Assembly: GCF_003171515.1 (NCBI RefSeq)
Contig: NC_089395.1
Coordinates: 1,674,001-1,738,000, forward strand
Length of the DNA stretch: 64,000 nt
From: Pyrenophora tritici-repentis
Lineage: Eukaryota; Ascomycota; Dothideomycetes; Pleosporales; Pleosporaceae
Reading direction: 5' to 3'
Numbering within the stretch: the first letter of the stretch is position 1; each line of letters opens with the position of its first letter. The notes beneath the pieces were generated by a model that was given only the letters and a program-made list of their open reading frames with translations, was not told the origin of the DNA and did not search any database. Of the stretch, positions 10,701 to 20,950 are shown piece after piece. A program made the position numbers and the translations under genes.

Positions 10701-13700
10701 TGCTTTCTTCTCTAGATTAGAAGGCAGCAAAGCGTTAATCTTCGCTGCTAAACTTATATACCTCTTGCTTAACTAGCTAAGCATATAGCTAATTCTAGAG
10801 AGAGCTCTAGCGTATATTGCTTATGCTTTCGCAATCTCTGCTTACTTCGCATAGAAACTGCCTATATTCTCTAAGGTATTAAGTGCTAGTAGATACTGCT
10901 AGACGCGAATACTATTAAGTGCCTTATAGCCTCGCAGCGCTTACTTATATATCTGCTCTGCCTTACTTAGCTTACCTTAGTCTGCATAGAGGTTACCTAG
11001 CTTATCTACAGCATTAAGAACTATCTCTTGCTCCTTATTCTTATTAACGTCTCTACTACTACTATCTCTAGCTCTTCTATGCTAAACTATCTTACTCTTA
11101 ACTATCTATCTAGAGCACGCCTATGTATATAGAGGAAGTTAGCGTTGCAGAGCAGCGTAGTCTTAAGTAGAGCTCTCTAGTAAAGCTTAACTAACAGTAA
11201 CTACTGCTAGTTAACTTAGCTTCGCTGCAAAACGCTTGCCTTACGCATAATATGCCTACTAGTGCACTACTAAATATATTGCATAGTTTGCTGTCTCTAT
11301 TATCTCTATTATCTCTACTGCTACTTTAACTAGCGAGTAGCTACGCAGCAGCTGCATCGCTTTACTAAACTTAAGTTTATTACTTATAATATCTCTAATC
11401 TACTCTAATAGTATCTTCGAAGCTATAGCAGACCTTATGCATGCTGCTACGAATAAGCTATACTATAAGTCCTTATTATCTAAGAATAACTATAGAAGCA
11501 GTAGGTTAGCTATAGCTTTATGCCTATTATAGATTGCCTAGTATAAGATAGCCTATATTATCTACACGCTGCAGTCTAAGTAGTCCTATAGTAAGGCATT
11601 ATCTCTATTTTCTAATACTATTAGCCTATTCTACTGCTAGTCGTAGAAGCCTAGATAGTTCTTAATACTTACTCTGCTCTTCTGCAGATACGCACCTGCT
11701 TATATAATTACTAGCAGTAAGCTATTAAGCTACCTAAGAAGCTGCTTGCCTAGCGCTGCGTCTATACACCTTATATTAGCTGCTTATGCAACTATTGCTA
11801 ATGCTTGCTGTCTACTTACTATATACCTGCTTATACTAACTCTTAAAGATAGCCTTTGCTTATGCCTTATCTATCTTACCTAGCTTCTGCGACTTACCTA
11901 GCTTCTCTAGCCTTGCTAGCTAGGTTGTAATTAACATAGACCTATAATTAGAGCTAGAGAGGTACTATCTTATATTAAATGCCTTAGCATTACTGCATTT
12001 ACTAGTGTACTTGCAGTTAACGTTATCGAAGATAAGCAGCTAAGTAGTATTATTAGAGCGCATAAGCTAAGCTATAACGTCTTTTACTACTATATTAACG
12101 TTAGCGCTGCTGTTACTAGCATATCTCTTACTTATCATAGAAATCTAGCCTTGCAGGATTCTACCTGCGCAGCTTATAATGCTGCGCTTAATAGTGTCCT
12201 TGCTCTACCTATCTAGCTAGAATACTAAGCTAAAGCAGCAGTAATATCGCTATATAAACTTAACTACTAGCTATATCTTACCTATCTCGCTAAGACTACG
12301 CAGGATATATATCTTCTAGCGCTAGCTCTGTCTTAATTATAGTATAAGCACTTATTTAAGTTGCGCTATTTCTGCCAGCCTATCTATAAACTAGCGTGCT
12401 CTTAGAATACCTTTAAGGCTAAAGATAGTTTAATATATGCTATAGTCTACAGATTCTTTAGCTTTAAGCTCTTTAATACTATAATATTACTACTAACACT
12501 CTTAGCCTATAATGCTGCCTGCGTACGCCTACATCTACTTATATATCTTCTAAGAGTTAATATACCTCTGCGTTGCTGCTGCTATTTTCTTAATCTTCTT
12601 CGTCTTCTCTAGCCTAATGTTTTCTAGTCCTTATAGTACGTTAAAGCAGTAGTACTGCTCTATGCTATCTAGCAGCCTCTGCTCCTGCTAGAACTACTCT
12701 GCTATCTACTCTATCTCTATAGCTATTGCAGCTAGCGTCTTACTAATATTAAAGATATTATTCTTAAACGCTTTAAGCAATAGCATCTCTATCTTAATTA
12801 AGACGACGCACTTAACCTTGCTCTCTAGCAGCTTAGAGCTCTATATAAGCTGCGCCTAGCTCTATACCTTCTATACTAGGTTATTCGCTTCTATTGCCTT
12901 ATCTATAAACTTCTTGCTAAGCTAGCTAACTGCGATTAAGTTAAAGAAGGTAGCTATAGAGGTTGCTTAGTAAGCCTCCTATATCGTTACGCTATTAAGC
13001 AGGTTATTGCTGCTGCGCAGAGTCTTATAGCTTATAAGGCAGACTATCTTGCTTATCTTCTTACTTATTACGCATACGAAGCTATAGACGTTAGCCTATA
13101 TTCTAGTAAGAGTATATCTCTTATCTATACTTTATACTCTACTTTAGGCGTATTCTTAAGCAGCGCGTTCTTAGATAAGCCTTACTATCTTACTACTTCT
13201 CTTACTGCCTGCGCTAGCTTCTCTGCGTTAAAGCAGCTCTGTATCTAGCTCTTAACTATTATGCAGTGCTATGTCTTATAGAATACGCAGTTAGAGAGTA
13301 ATAGGTACGCAGTAATGCAGTCGCCTATGCCTATTCTTAGCTAACTAAGCATAACAGCAATTAGGCTAAGTTTAACTATTAGCGCTCTTCTTATATCTTG
13401 CTAACTAAGTAGCTACTTACCTGCCTATGCTTATCCTGCTAATTATGTTAAAGTAGTTGCATAGCTTTAGTAGCGCGTTAGAGTTAACAGCCTCTATTAG
13501 CTGCTTAAGAATTATAAGAGCAGATAGGCTGCGCACGCTGCTGCTATTAAGAGCGAGCAGGCGTAGATTACTAATAGGCATAGTATATACGCATTAGGCA
13601 GCAGGAGTTAAAGAAAGACTAAGATAGAGTTAGAGAATAAAGCATAGTATCTATTCTATATGCTAGCTGTCGTCTTAAGCTAGCATTACAGCGCAGCGTT

Positions 13701-14200
13701 TCTGCTTCTAGCGCGTGTAGCTAAGGCGCGCGTCTCTATTATCCTATCGCTGCTAGCATGCATAGTTAGTAGAGAAGCGTAGGCAAGGCAGAACAGCTCG
13801 TGCAGGTTAATAGGCGTAGTTTGCTTATTGCTTATTGCTTCTCTCTATGCCTCTAGTTAAGTTTATAGTCTTGCGAGCGTAGTTTATCTACGTTATGCTA
13901 GCCTGCCTACAGATACGTTCTAGAATAAATACTTACTAATTAGATCTCTTATCTTGCCTACGTTGTTATAAGATCCGAACTTAGCATAGTCTTACTTAGA
14001 GGCATATAGGAGTGCGTAGAAGAACTATAACCTAAGATTAATTAATATCTATAGGTCTTATACGAAAGAATTGCAGAAAACTACTAAGTTATGTACAGAA
14101 CTAGCTTAATTAAGTACACTTAATGACTTCGCTGCCTTGCCCTAAGATCTAGACAATCTAGATAATCTAAAGTTGAGCCGGATGCAATGCGGAGGTAACG
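7717..14200. repeat. RIP-mutated AT-rich block (dead repeats)
   Basis: About 6.5 kb without any usable reading frame. The sequence is swamped by TpA. In the 180 bases 9001-9180 I count 39 TpA, no CpA and 3 TpG, all three in a TGC context. This is the signature of repeat-induced point mutation, in which C-to-T changes in repeats hit both strands. Remaining G and C sit mostly in GpC steps (AGCT, TGC, GCA). The original elements are too degraded for me to name. A 142-bp MITE copy is embedded at 8159-8300. The boundaries are approximate: the left edge abuts the RING gene stop and the right edge fades at 14.0-14.2 kb. Confidence 0.85.
8159..8300 (+). mobile_element. MITE copy A (142 bp, RIP-mutated)
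   Basis: Begins ACATCCCTC and ends GAGAGATAT, flanked by TA on both sides. It aligns without gaps over 142 bases to the elements at 53415-53556 and 55437-55578. More than 30 differences from those copies are C-to-T or G-to-A transitions; a few transversions cluster near the right end. It is therefore an old copy mutated together with its surroundings. Confidence 0.85.
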
Positions 14201-14325
14201 CAGAGGCTATAGAATAATATGCATGCACATCGTTACAGCCCGCTCGCTTATATAGCCCGCTCGCTTGTAACATACGTTATTATAGTAGCTACAAACGTAG
14301 GAGATAATCGAGCCGAAGAAGGACG

Positions 14326-14864
14326 CTAGTCCCAAAGAGGAGGCGCTAATGAGCGCTCCCTTAAACAGAACACCAACCAAAACACGATGGTTGTGACAGT
14401 CATAGCTCCCGTCAATAAAGCGTAAAACACAATAAGGCGCAGATCGCGTGCAACAGAAGTCAGTGCCATCGCGCAAGCAGAGCGTACACCGCCTACAAGC
14501 AAGCCGACTGCCTGTACAAAGACCTTCATGGATTCGGGAGAGCTATTGTGGGCATACTCGAGTACCGTAACGTAGGCGAAGATCTCTCCAGCCGCAATGA
14601 GGAAGTATAGCGGTGTCTGAACCCAGACGTTGATATTGCTGGGGCCACAGCTCGCACCCTTATCGTAACAAGGGGGGATGCGTATGTGAGAGACTGGACG
14701 ATGGTGGCGTACAGCATGGAGATACAAACACAAAGCCAACACCGCGACACCTCTCTATACATGCATGCAACGCCCTTCCCTTGAATATCCGTAATAGGTG
14801 GACAGCGCGCTGATCGCGATGCAGCCAAACTACTGATAACCCTAGCCGCAGGTTGGCTACCCAT
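14326..14864 (-). pseudogene. POT/PTR2 peptide transporter relic (C-terminal part)
   Basis: The frame 14742-14326 reads like the last third of a proton-coupled oligopeptide transporter: GPSNINVWVQTPLYFLIAAG, then EIFAYVTVLEYAHNSSPESM, then a helix ending TVTTIVFWLVF. The preceding segment, SMLYATIVQSLTYASP, is in another frame. The two join at a run of six C residues near 14,671, so a single-base indel explains the break. Nothing resembling the first two thirds of the protein lies upstream, so the copy is truncated as well as frameshifted. It sits at the edge of the RIP block, which fits a gene fragment caught at a repeat boundary. The family call is firm; it cannot encode a working transporter. 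Confidence 0.75.
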
Positions 14865-15175
14865 CGTTTACAGTGCCACTAGCGTGATGCGGTGGCTAAT
14901 CAGCAATCGAGCTGCATGGAGTTGCGAGAAGTTGTACAACCGATGACATGATGTGGATGCAGCGTGTCTGAATACATGCACAGTCCCAAACCGAATCGAT
15001 AGAGTATGGACGAGTAGCCGGAGCTTGATGTTGCGTGCTGTGATCCTGACGCGTTAATGTGCGTGGTCGCTTAGGTACTTTCACGCCAGTCTATATTAGG
15101 CCTTGAAGGCTAGAAGAGTCACAAAGATTGCCTCGGCGCAGTGGAGCGATCTGATAATGATGGTGTTTCTGCTCG

Positions 15176-15445
15176 TCACGCTGCCACAACTGACGCGCTT
15201 TGGGTGGGCGTAATGGGCTCATCGCATTCGACGCGGGGCCGTTTGAAGGGACTCTGTGGGTGTGATCGCTCCATGGGGCATGGGCATAAGTCGCTGCATC
15301 GGCGGCGCTTAGACGGGCGCGGGTGCGACAAGGCGGCTTCAGTGTCGCTTTCGGGGTCTGCAGAGTTGCGCAGCCATGCATGGCTGCGCTCTGTGTTGGT
15401 GAGAATGGGGGTGAACAGAGGCGGATACTCTGCATGTTGAGCCAT
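15176..15445 (-). CDS. doubtful small ORF with basic motifs
   Basis: A GC-rich frame of 89 codons with RPSKRRR and FKRPR clusters that could serve as nuclear localisation signals. Overlapping frames on the other strand are equally long, so this may be chance. I recognise no family. It could be a fragment of a longer broken gene. Confidence 0.2.
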   Translation of the reverse strand: MAQHAEYPPLFTPILTNTERSHAWLRNSADPESDTEAALSHPRPSKRRRCSDLCPCPMERSHPQSPFKRPRVECDEPITPTQSASVVAA

Positions 15446-17530
15446 GTATCGTGGGTTAAGTTTGTTTGCTGCTATGTGTCTGGGCCTCCTTGCGTTCCGG
15501 ACGAGCCTTTGCCAGCGTTTTAAAAAGGCTAGTTTCGCTCAGTGTGGGGTCAAGACGGGTAATTAGTTGTTGTTTTCATCATCCGGAGGCACTCCCGACG
15601 CAAATCAGTGGATGCGCGCACGTGGGTCTGGGACTACACACGGACCGTTGCAATGCACACTACGCGACTCGCGCGCACAACTTTACCTGCTCCTCCGCCT
15701 CTCCATCACGGACCTCTATCCTATTTTGAATTAAATTTTGAATTAAGCGTTTTCTGCCACTCCGGCAGGCATAAACATTGCCCAGTAAACACTGCGCTTC
15801 TCCATCGCACTAAACTTTCGGTGCGTTATCAAGTATAATACCAGGAGCTTCTTGAAGGCTCGGCCCGACAAGCTGGTAAAACGCTGTCTTCGTGCCCATT
15901 CTAACCCGTTTCAATTCTGGTGCAAACCCTTTTAGGTCAAGCGTGCTTAACGAAGGCATCCCAAAACCCGTATACGTATCTCAGGGCCCTCCTTGTAGAG
16001 CCGCAAATTGCTATATCCTCTTAAGCTTTAGCCATCCAAACTTAGCATGGCCGTAGATTTCACCGCTGGTATTGTCTATCTCCGGGATACTGCCGGGTTA
16101 TGCTCCGGTTGATGCCATACCATCCAAGCCACCAAGTTTGGTGTACCATATCCGCAGATCCTTGTCATTTGGTATGAAGGGTACGAAATTTGTTTTCCTA
16201 CCACGATGTCACGCACAACCCGTTTGCCGATCCCTGTAGGGGAAAACAAGGTCAATGATCTTGAATCGGTTGACCCTGGACTACCGGGGTCAACGATCTT
16301 GAATGACTCAAGGCGGTTAACGCTAGATTACCGGCGTCGACTCCGCTCTCGATTACCGGCTCAATCACCTCAGCTAGAAAGACTGTTCGAGCCTGGTTCA
16401 GATAACTTATTTCGGGGCCTTGGTGTGTGTATACAGTCCGTCCCTTGATTCACTAGTGTAGGTAAGGGTCAGGCCTGATGTATGCCTACCTCTTGCCCGC
16501 CCGACCGCCTAGCTACGTAGTACGCTAGCGTCTGAGGAAAGCCTTAAGTGAAATTTAGCCGAGTCGATTAAATCTAACGTTTGTTCTCTCGTTGTAGCGG
16601 TGAAGGGATAGGTATTCGAGATGAGCTAACGTCTGAAGTTTGCTATACAATAATAACAAATCTACTGAGGTCGTTGACCTTGGTGGAGAGCCTGGGTCGA
16701 TTACCCTGGAGATCTCAATCCGGGGTCACTGTCAGCTAAGCCCGAGCTTTTCCCATGTTCGTTGCTTAGAGGATTTGTATCACGACCGACGACCGGTCCT
16801 AACAATAGCGCTGACGGCGACAGTAAGTAGATACAGCTTAATAGAAAGGCCGACGGAAAGTTCCATAGTACGAGCGACAAATACGAGCGCTTTAGTGCAT
16901 TTCATCAGTATGGTACCTTTGCCAAGTTAGTTACGTCCGTAACTTCCTATCGGCTTTTTTAACATATATGTTAGAACAAGGTCTCCTCTGGTGGTATGAC
17001 TACCATAGGCGACCGAGTAGAGGTACGAAAGGTAACCCTGTATTGGATTGAACTTCACTAAGAGCTATTGTTCTATCTACTTGTTGTTATGATGATCTTA
17101 GGACGTACATGACAGATCATCATTCCGCGTCGGTCCTTCTGCTCGGGCTTACTCCACGAACCTCACCTCGCCGACCTGGACTGAACCTAACATATTCTTA
17201 ACAATATAGAACTTTCCATATCGCATCAGTTCACGTGCAGAATTGAGAAGGACCGAACTGGTCAGCTCGTAGTGGTAGCACTAGTGTTGAAAGGACACAA
17301 CTATAGCTAGGATCCGATGGAATCCATGGAGGAGTTCTGTACGCGCAATTCCGCTCTCCGTAAGGATGCTTCGGAGGTGCACATGGTCTCATACATGTAG
17401 GCCCGACGAGGATCGAGTCGGTTCCGAAGTAGGATCGTCTCGATTGTTGGGCATCATTGCATGGACATTCAGAGGGCCTACTGATACCTGGAATCCGCAC
17501 CGTCCGGCTACCTAGCAATAAGATTCTGTG
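15446..17530. other. gene-free, low-complexity and repeat-like sequence
   Basis: No supported gene. Short motifs such as GGTTGACC and GATTACCGG recur in 16.2-16.4 kb and again near 16.7 kb. At 17,088-17,123 a perfect 10-base inverted repeat (ATGATGATCT/AGATCATCAT) encloses 16 bases. This could be the remains of a retroelement or long terminal repeat, but I found no pair of ends. Confidence 0.35.
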
Positions 17531-17538
17531 TATATAAA
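17531..17538 (+). promoter_or_regulatory. TATA box of the secreted-protein gene
   Basis: TATATAAA lies 194 bases before the ATG at 17725. A leader intron with consensus ends (GTAAGT at 17667, TATAG ending at 17721) follows, so transcription probably starts near 17,560. Confidence 0.55.
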
Positions 17539-17724
17539 GGGCTAAGGTGTCCGTCCTTGATAAAACCACCACCCTCAACAACTTACCTCGACTATCAGCA
17601 TCCCGTCCTATCTAACAATCGTCCATCGGTATCCAACTCCAACTCTATTCGCAGGGTCCTAGAATCGTAAGTACACGCTTATATCTTGTTGCCAGCGATA
17701 GCTGACAATGAATGAATATAGGTC

Positions 17725-18132
17725 ATGCGTTCTATCCTCGTACTTCTTTTCAGCGCCGCTGCTGTGCTTGCTGCCCCAACGCCTGAAGCCGATCCCGGTT
17801 ACGAAATCGTTAAACTTTTCGAAGCCGCCAACTCTTCTGAACTCGACGCGCGCGGACTCTCTCTCGACTGGACCCTCAAACCGCGCGGACTCCTACAGGA
17901 GCGGCAGGGAAGCTGCATGTCAATCACAATCAACCCTAGTCGTCCGTCTGTCAACAACATCGGCCAAGTCGACATTGACAGTGTTATACTCGGACGACCT
18001 GGTGCTATAGGCTCGTGGGAACTGAACAACTTTATTACCATTGGATTGAACCGCGTAAACGCCGATACAGTGCGAGTCAACATCCGAAACACCGGCAGGA
18101 CTAATCGCCTCATTATTACTCAATGGGAATAA
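17725..18132 (+). CDS. small secreted protein (effector-like), 135 aa
   Basis: The N-terminus, MRSILVLLFSAAAVLAAP, is a textbook signal peptide with an A-x-A type cleavage site. The mature part is about 118 residues with a single cysteine, and its C-terminal half has regular strand-like alternation (VDIDSVILG, FITIGLNRV, VRVNIRNTGR). I do not recognise the family. The gene has a well-formed TATA box and a 55-base leader intron just ahead of the ATG, which argues for a real expressed gene despite its repeat-rich surroundings. A short frame just downstream (to 18311) contains FCLNIRSDTGRENWR, similar in flavour to the end of this protein, and may be a relic of a second copy. An effector role is only a guess from size, secretion and setting. 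Confidence 0.7.
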   Translation: MRSILVLLFSAAAVLAAPTPEADPGYEIVKLFEAANSSELDARGLSLDWTLKPRGLLQERQGSCMSITINPSRPSVNNIGQVDIDSVILGRPGAIGSWELNNFITIGLNRVNADTVRVNIRNTGRTNRLIITQWE

Positions 18133-18791
18133 GTCTCCCCACCATTTTATTAGATTACTTATTACTAACTTATACTACTAATACTGTCACTCGGGGGGAC
18201 GTTTATGAGCTTTTTGGTGATTACGCTTTAATTCAAGGTAGAGGAAGCTTTTGCCTTAATATACGATCTGATACAGGTCGTGAAAATTGGAGAATGCAGC
18301 TAGAAAATTAGCGAGCAAGCACTTGTTCTGTATAACAGTGGCTTGTACTAAGAACATGGATTAGCCTATTAGGGAGTGAAGGATGCTCTTTTCAGTGTGC
18401 TTTAGGAGAGTAATCAGGAGGGGAATGATCAGGAGAGGAGTCGGATCGAGAAGGAGGAGCACAACCGGAACGGCACGTGTTGGCCACGGCATTCCCCACA
18501 CTCATTTTGTCATTTTTCGCACTTCCACGCTGCACGCAACCCCCCAGTCAAAATCTTGTCTTCTACATCTCATAGGTGGTAGCTTCCCATAGGTAGCTTT
18601 TTGAAATGAAACATTTATCACGGGCGCCATCAACATCTCCCTTGCCATCCCTTGTGAATTCCACACTCACATGCATGCAACGCTTCTTCGATCACTGACC
18701 TGTAGCTTTACTACATTAGTAGGAACGAAGTCAGTTAGGCAGTGCTTTTGGTGTTCGGGCTGGCTGGCTGGCTAACGCATATGTATGGTGT
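18133..18791. other. intergenic, possible relic ORF
   Basis: A 62-codon frame (18123-18311) overlaps the end of the secreted-protein gene. Beyond it I see no gene up to the MITE. In particular I could not find the missing C-terminus of the hAT transposase here. Confidence 0.4.
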
Positions 18792-18799
18792 GCGTGGGG

Positions 18800-18927
18800 C
18801 AGACTTGTCAACGATCAAGCCAATCAAGCCGATCTAACCAGATTTAGTAAGATCTAAACCTATGCAAGTTAGTGGATTACTATATTAGGTTAGACCGGCT
18901 TGATTGGCTTGATTGTTGACAAGTCTG
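18800..18927. mobile_element. hAT-type MITE with 8-bp target duplication
   Basis: A 128-bp element with long terminal inverted repeats that start CAGACTTGTCAA. The first ~40 bases pair with the last ~40 with few mismatches (CAAGCCAATCAAGCCG is shared by both arms). It is flanked by perfect direct repeats GCGTGGGG at 18792-18799 and 18928-18935. An 8-bp target duplication and CA...TG ends are characteristic of hAT-superfamily insertions. It sits in the 3' part of a hAT transposase relic and supplies that frame's last residues and stop. Confidence 0.85.
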
Positions 18928-20950
18928 GCGTGGGGGTGGCGCGGGCGAGGCGGAAAGACAGAGGGAGGCAGCGCTGCTCTTGAAACCCAGCATTCGCAGT
19001 GCGTAGCCACCCATCTTTATGCTCCCACGAGTTCTCGCAGTAGTATTTGTAGTACGGGTGGAGACAGGTGGCAGCGTAATATACTGGTGAGTCGTCAAGC
19101 TTGCGGTAATACTCCTCAGCTTTTACCCAAGCGTTGCGGAGATTAATATGAAGGTGATCTTCAGGCGCCTCCTCGTGTGCATCAAACACTACATCAGCGT
19201 ATGGCTCAGCTAGCTTTTCAAGCTGATCGAGTAGATACTCGAACACGGGCAAGACCTCGTGGATAGCTCCGAAGCTACTGCCATGGTGTTTGCCACGCCC
19301 CTCCAGCCGTTTTGTAGTGATTTTCAGTGGTTCAAGGCATCGTTGGTACTCAGTGACGACCGCCCAATCTGCTGCCTGGAGCCCGCCCGACCTCATCCAC
19401 GCCGGAGCGTCGCTCTGAGTGCCACGCCGCTCCTTCTAGGTAACGCGGCTCACGTGTTTCTCGATATAGAGATCGAAGCCGCCCTTAAGATAGGTTGCCC
19501 GCTCAAGAGCGCTGTAGTATGAGTTCCAGCGCGTAACGACTGGCTTAATTGGTCGCAGTATCTTAACGCGCGCAGCGGCGGGGAGGTTGTTATTAGAGGC
19601 CTTCAGGCACTCAGTAAATAACGCGTGTTGCTGTAGTGTTTTAATGTATGTAGTTACAGAGAGGAGCGTACCGAGAGCGCCATGCTTACGCCATGCTGCT
19701 ATAAACGCCTCCTCGTCGTCGATGTGTTCGGCAGCGTTGTCGTACGCGTCCTTGTTGTTGCCAAACAGCAGAGCCTGCCCGATAAGGTTGATGGTGTGAG
19801 GGCCGCAGCGGAGGCGTCGCTGCGTCGGGTTGAAGTCTCCAAACTCGCGCGCTACAGCCGCAATCGTAGTGTCGTTGTTGCTAGCATTATCGAGTACGAA
19901 GTAACCCAGCGTATCTGACGTGATCCCGTATGCCCGTAGTGTTGCAACAATAGCTGTAGCGATCGCCTCACCGGTGTGGGCACCGTTGAGCTGCGGCAGA
20001 GCGATAGGCAGGTCGTGGATCTCACCCGACGCTGTGGCAAAGTGAGCAACAATCCCAAAGAAGCCCCGCGCCTCTCCCTTTGTCGTCCAGCCGTCAAAGC
20101 TTATGTGTATTTTGCTAGCAGCGCTAGACAAGGCGTCGACAATCTGCGGCCGTATAGCGTGGAACAGCCGCATCGCGTAGGTTGCAACACTGCGTGGGGA
20201 TCGCCACAACGCGCCCTCTGCCTCCGTACTTACTTCTCTGAAAAGCTCACGCGTTGAAGCTCTATTAATAATCTCCATTGGCAAGTTGTTGTCAAGGAGC
20301 CATAACACCAACGCGTGGCGGAAGCGCTGCACGTCGAAGTTGCCCATTGCGTTGGCTGTAGATTGTGATATTTCGAAGCCGCCGTTGATCGCCTCGCGCA
20401 GTGAGAGCTGTCCAATCGGGCGTTTTGGTGTAGTGATTGAGCCCGTACGGCAAAGGCTATGGCTCTTAATGGGCTGGGCGAGGTGGGCGGCGGCGGAGGA
20501 CGTGGCTTTTGAGCAGTCGATAATAACGGATGGTGCCTTGTGTATATGGCAGTATTTACACACCTAAAGCGGGCGTGTAGGTCGGTCTATACGCACGACG
20601 CGGTATCCGTGTGCATACACCCAGCTTTGTGTTCTCTCGGGTTGCTTCAAGGGCTTAATATAGCGACCCCCAAGCCGCTCCCAATCAAGCCCATCAAAGT
20701 TGTCGCCGCCGTTATCAATATAGCTATCCTCAGCTGTCTCTGTTGTTGTTGCTACAGAGCCAGTGCCAGCGTGGCTGCCCTCGGTGGGCGCGGACAGTGA
20801 TTCTTGAGGTTGTGACTCGAGCTGCTGCCTCTCCCAAGCTTGTGAGGGCGTTGTGGGTGGTGGCGGGGTTGCTGAAATTCTTAATCGCTTTGTTGAGGTC
20901 GTATGAACGTTTAACGAACGCGCGCGCTTCTTGGAAGCTCTGGGGGGCAT
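18890..20950 (-). pseudogene. hAT-superfamily transposase, broken
   Basis: One continuous frame of 687 codons apart from two TAG stops (near 20,566 and 19,438). The N-terminal ~100 residues are basic and proline-rich. A BED-type finger follows (VCKYCHIHK), with the first stop just before it. The RNase-H-like core has ISFDGWTTKGEARGFFGIVA with the first catalytic Asp, YFVLDNASNNDTT with the second, then a cysteine/histidine motif, RLRCGPHTINL. The expected C-terminal dimerisation (hATC) segment is absent: homology stops after the residues GWLRTANAGFQ and the frame then runs into the MITE at 18800-18927. Both stops can arise from single C-to-T or G-to-A changes. It is thus a dead but fairly recent copy; I could not find its own terminal repeats. 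Confidence 0.85.

Noticed and set aside
15141..15440. Plus-strand 99-codon ORF
   Set aside because: It is an overlapping frame in a GC-rich patch with equally long frames on the other strand; no domain or start context supports it.
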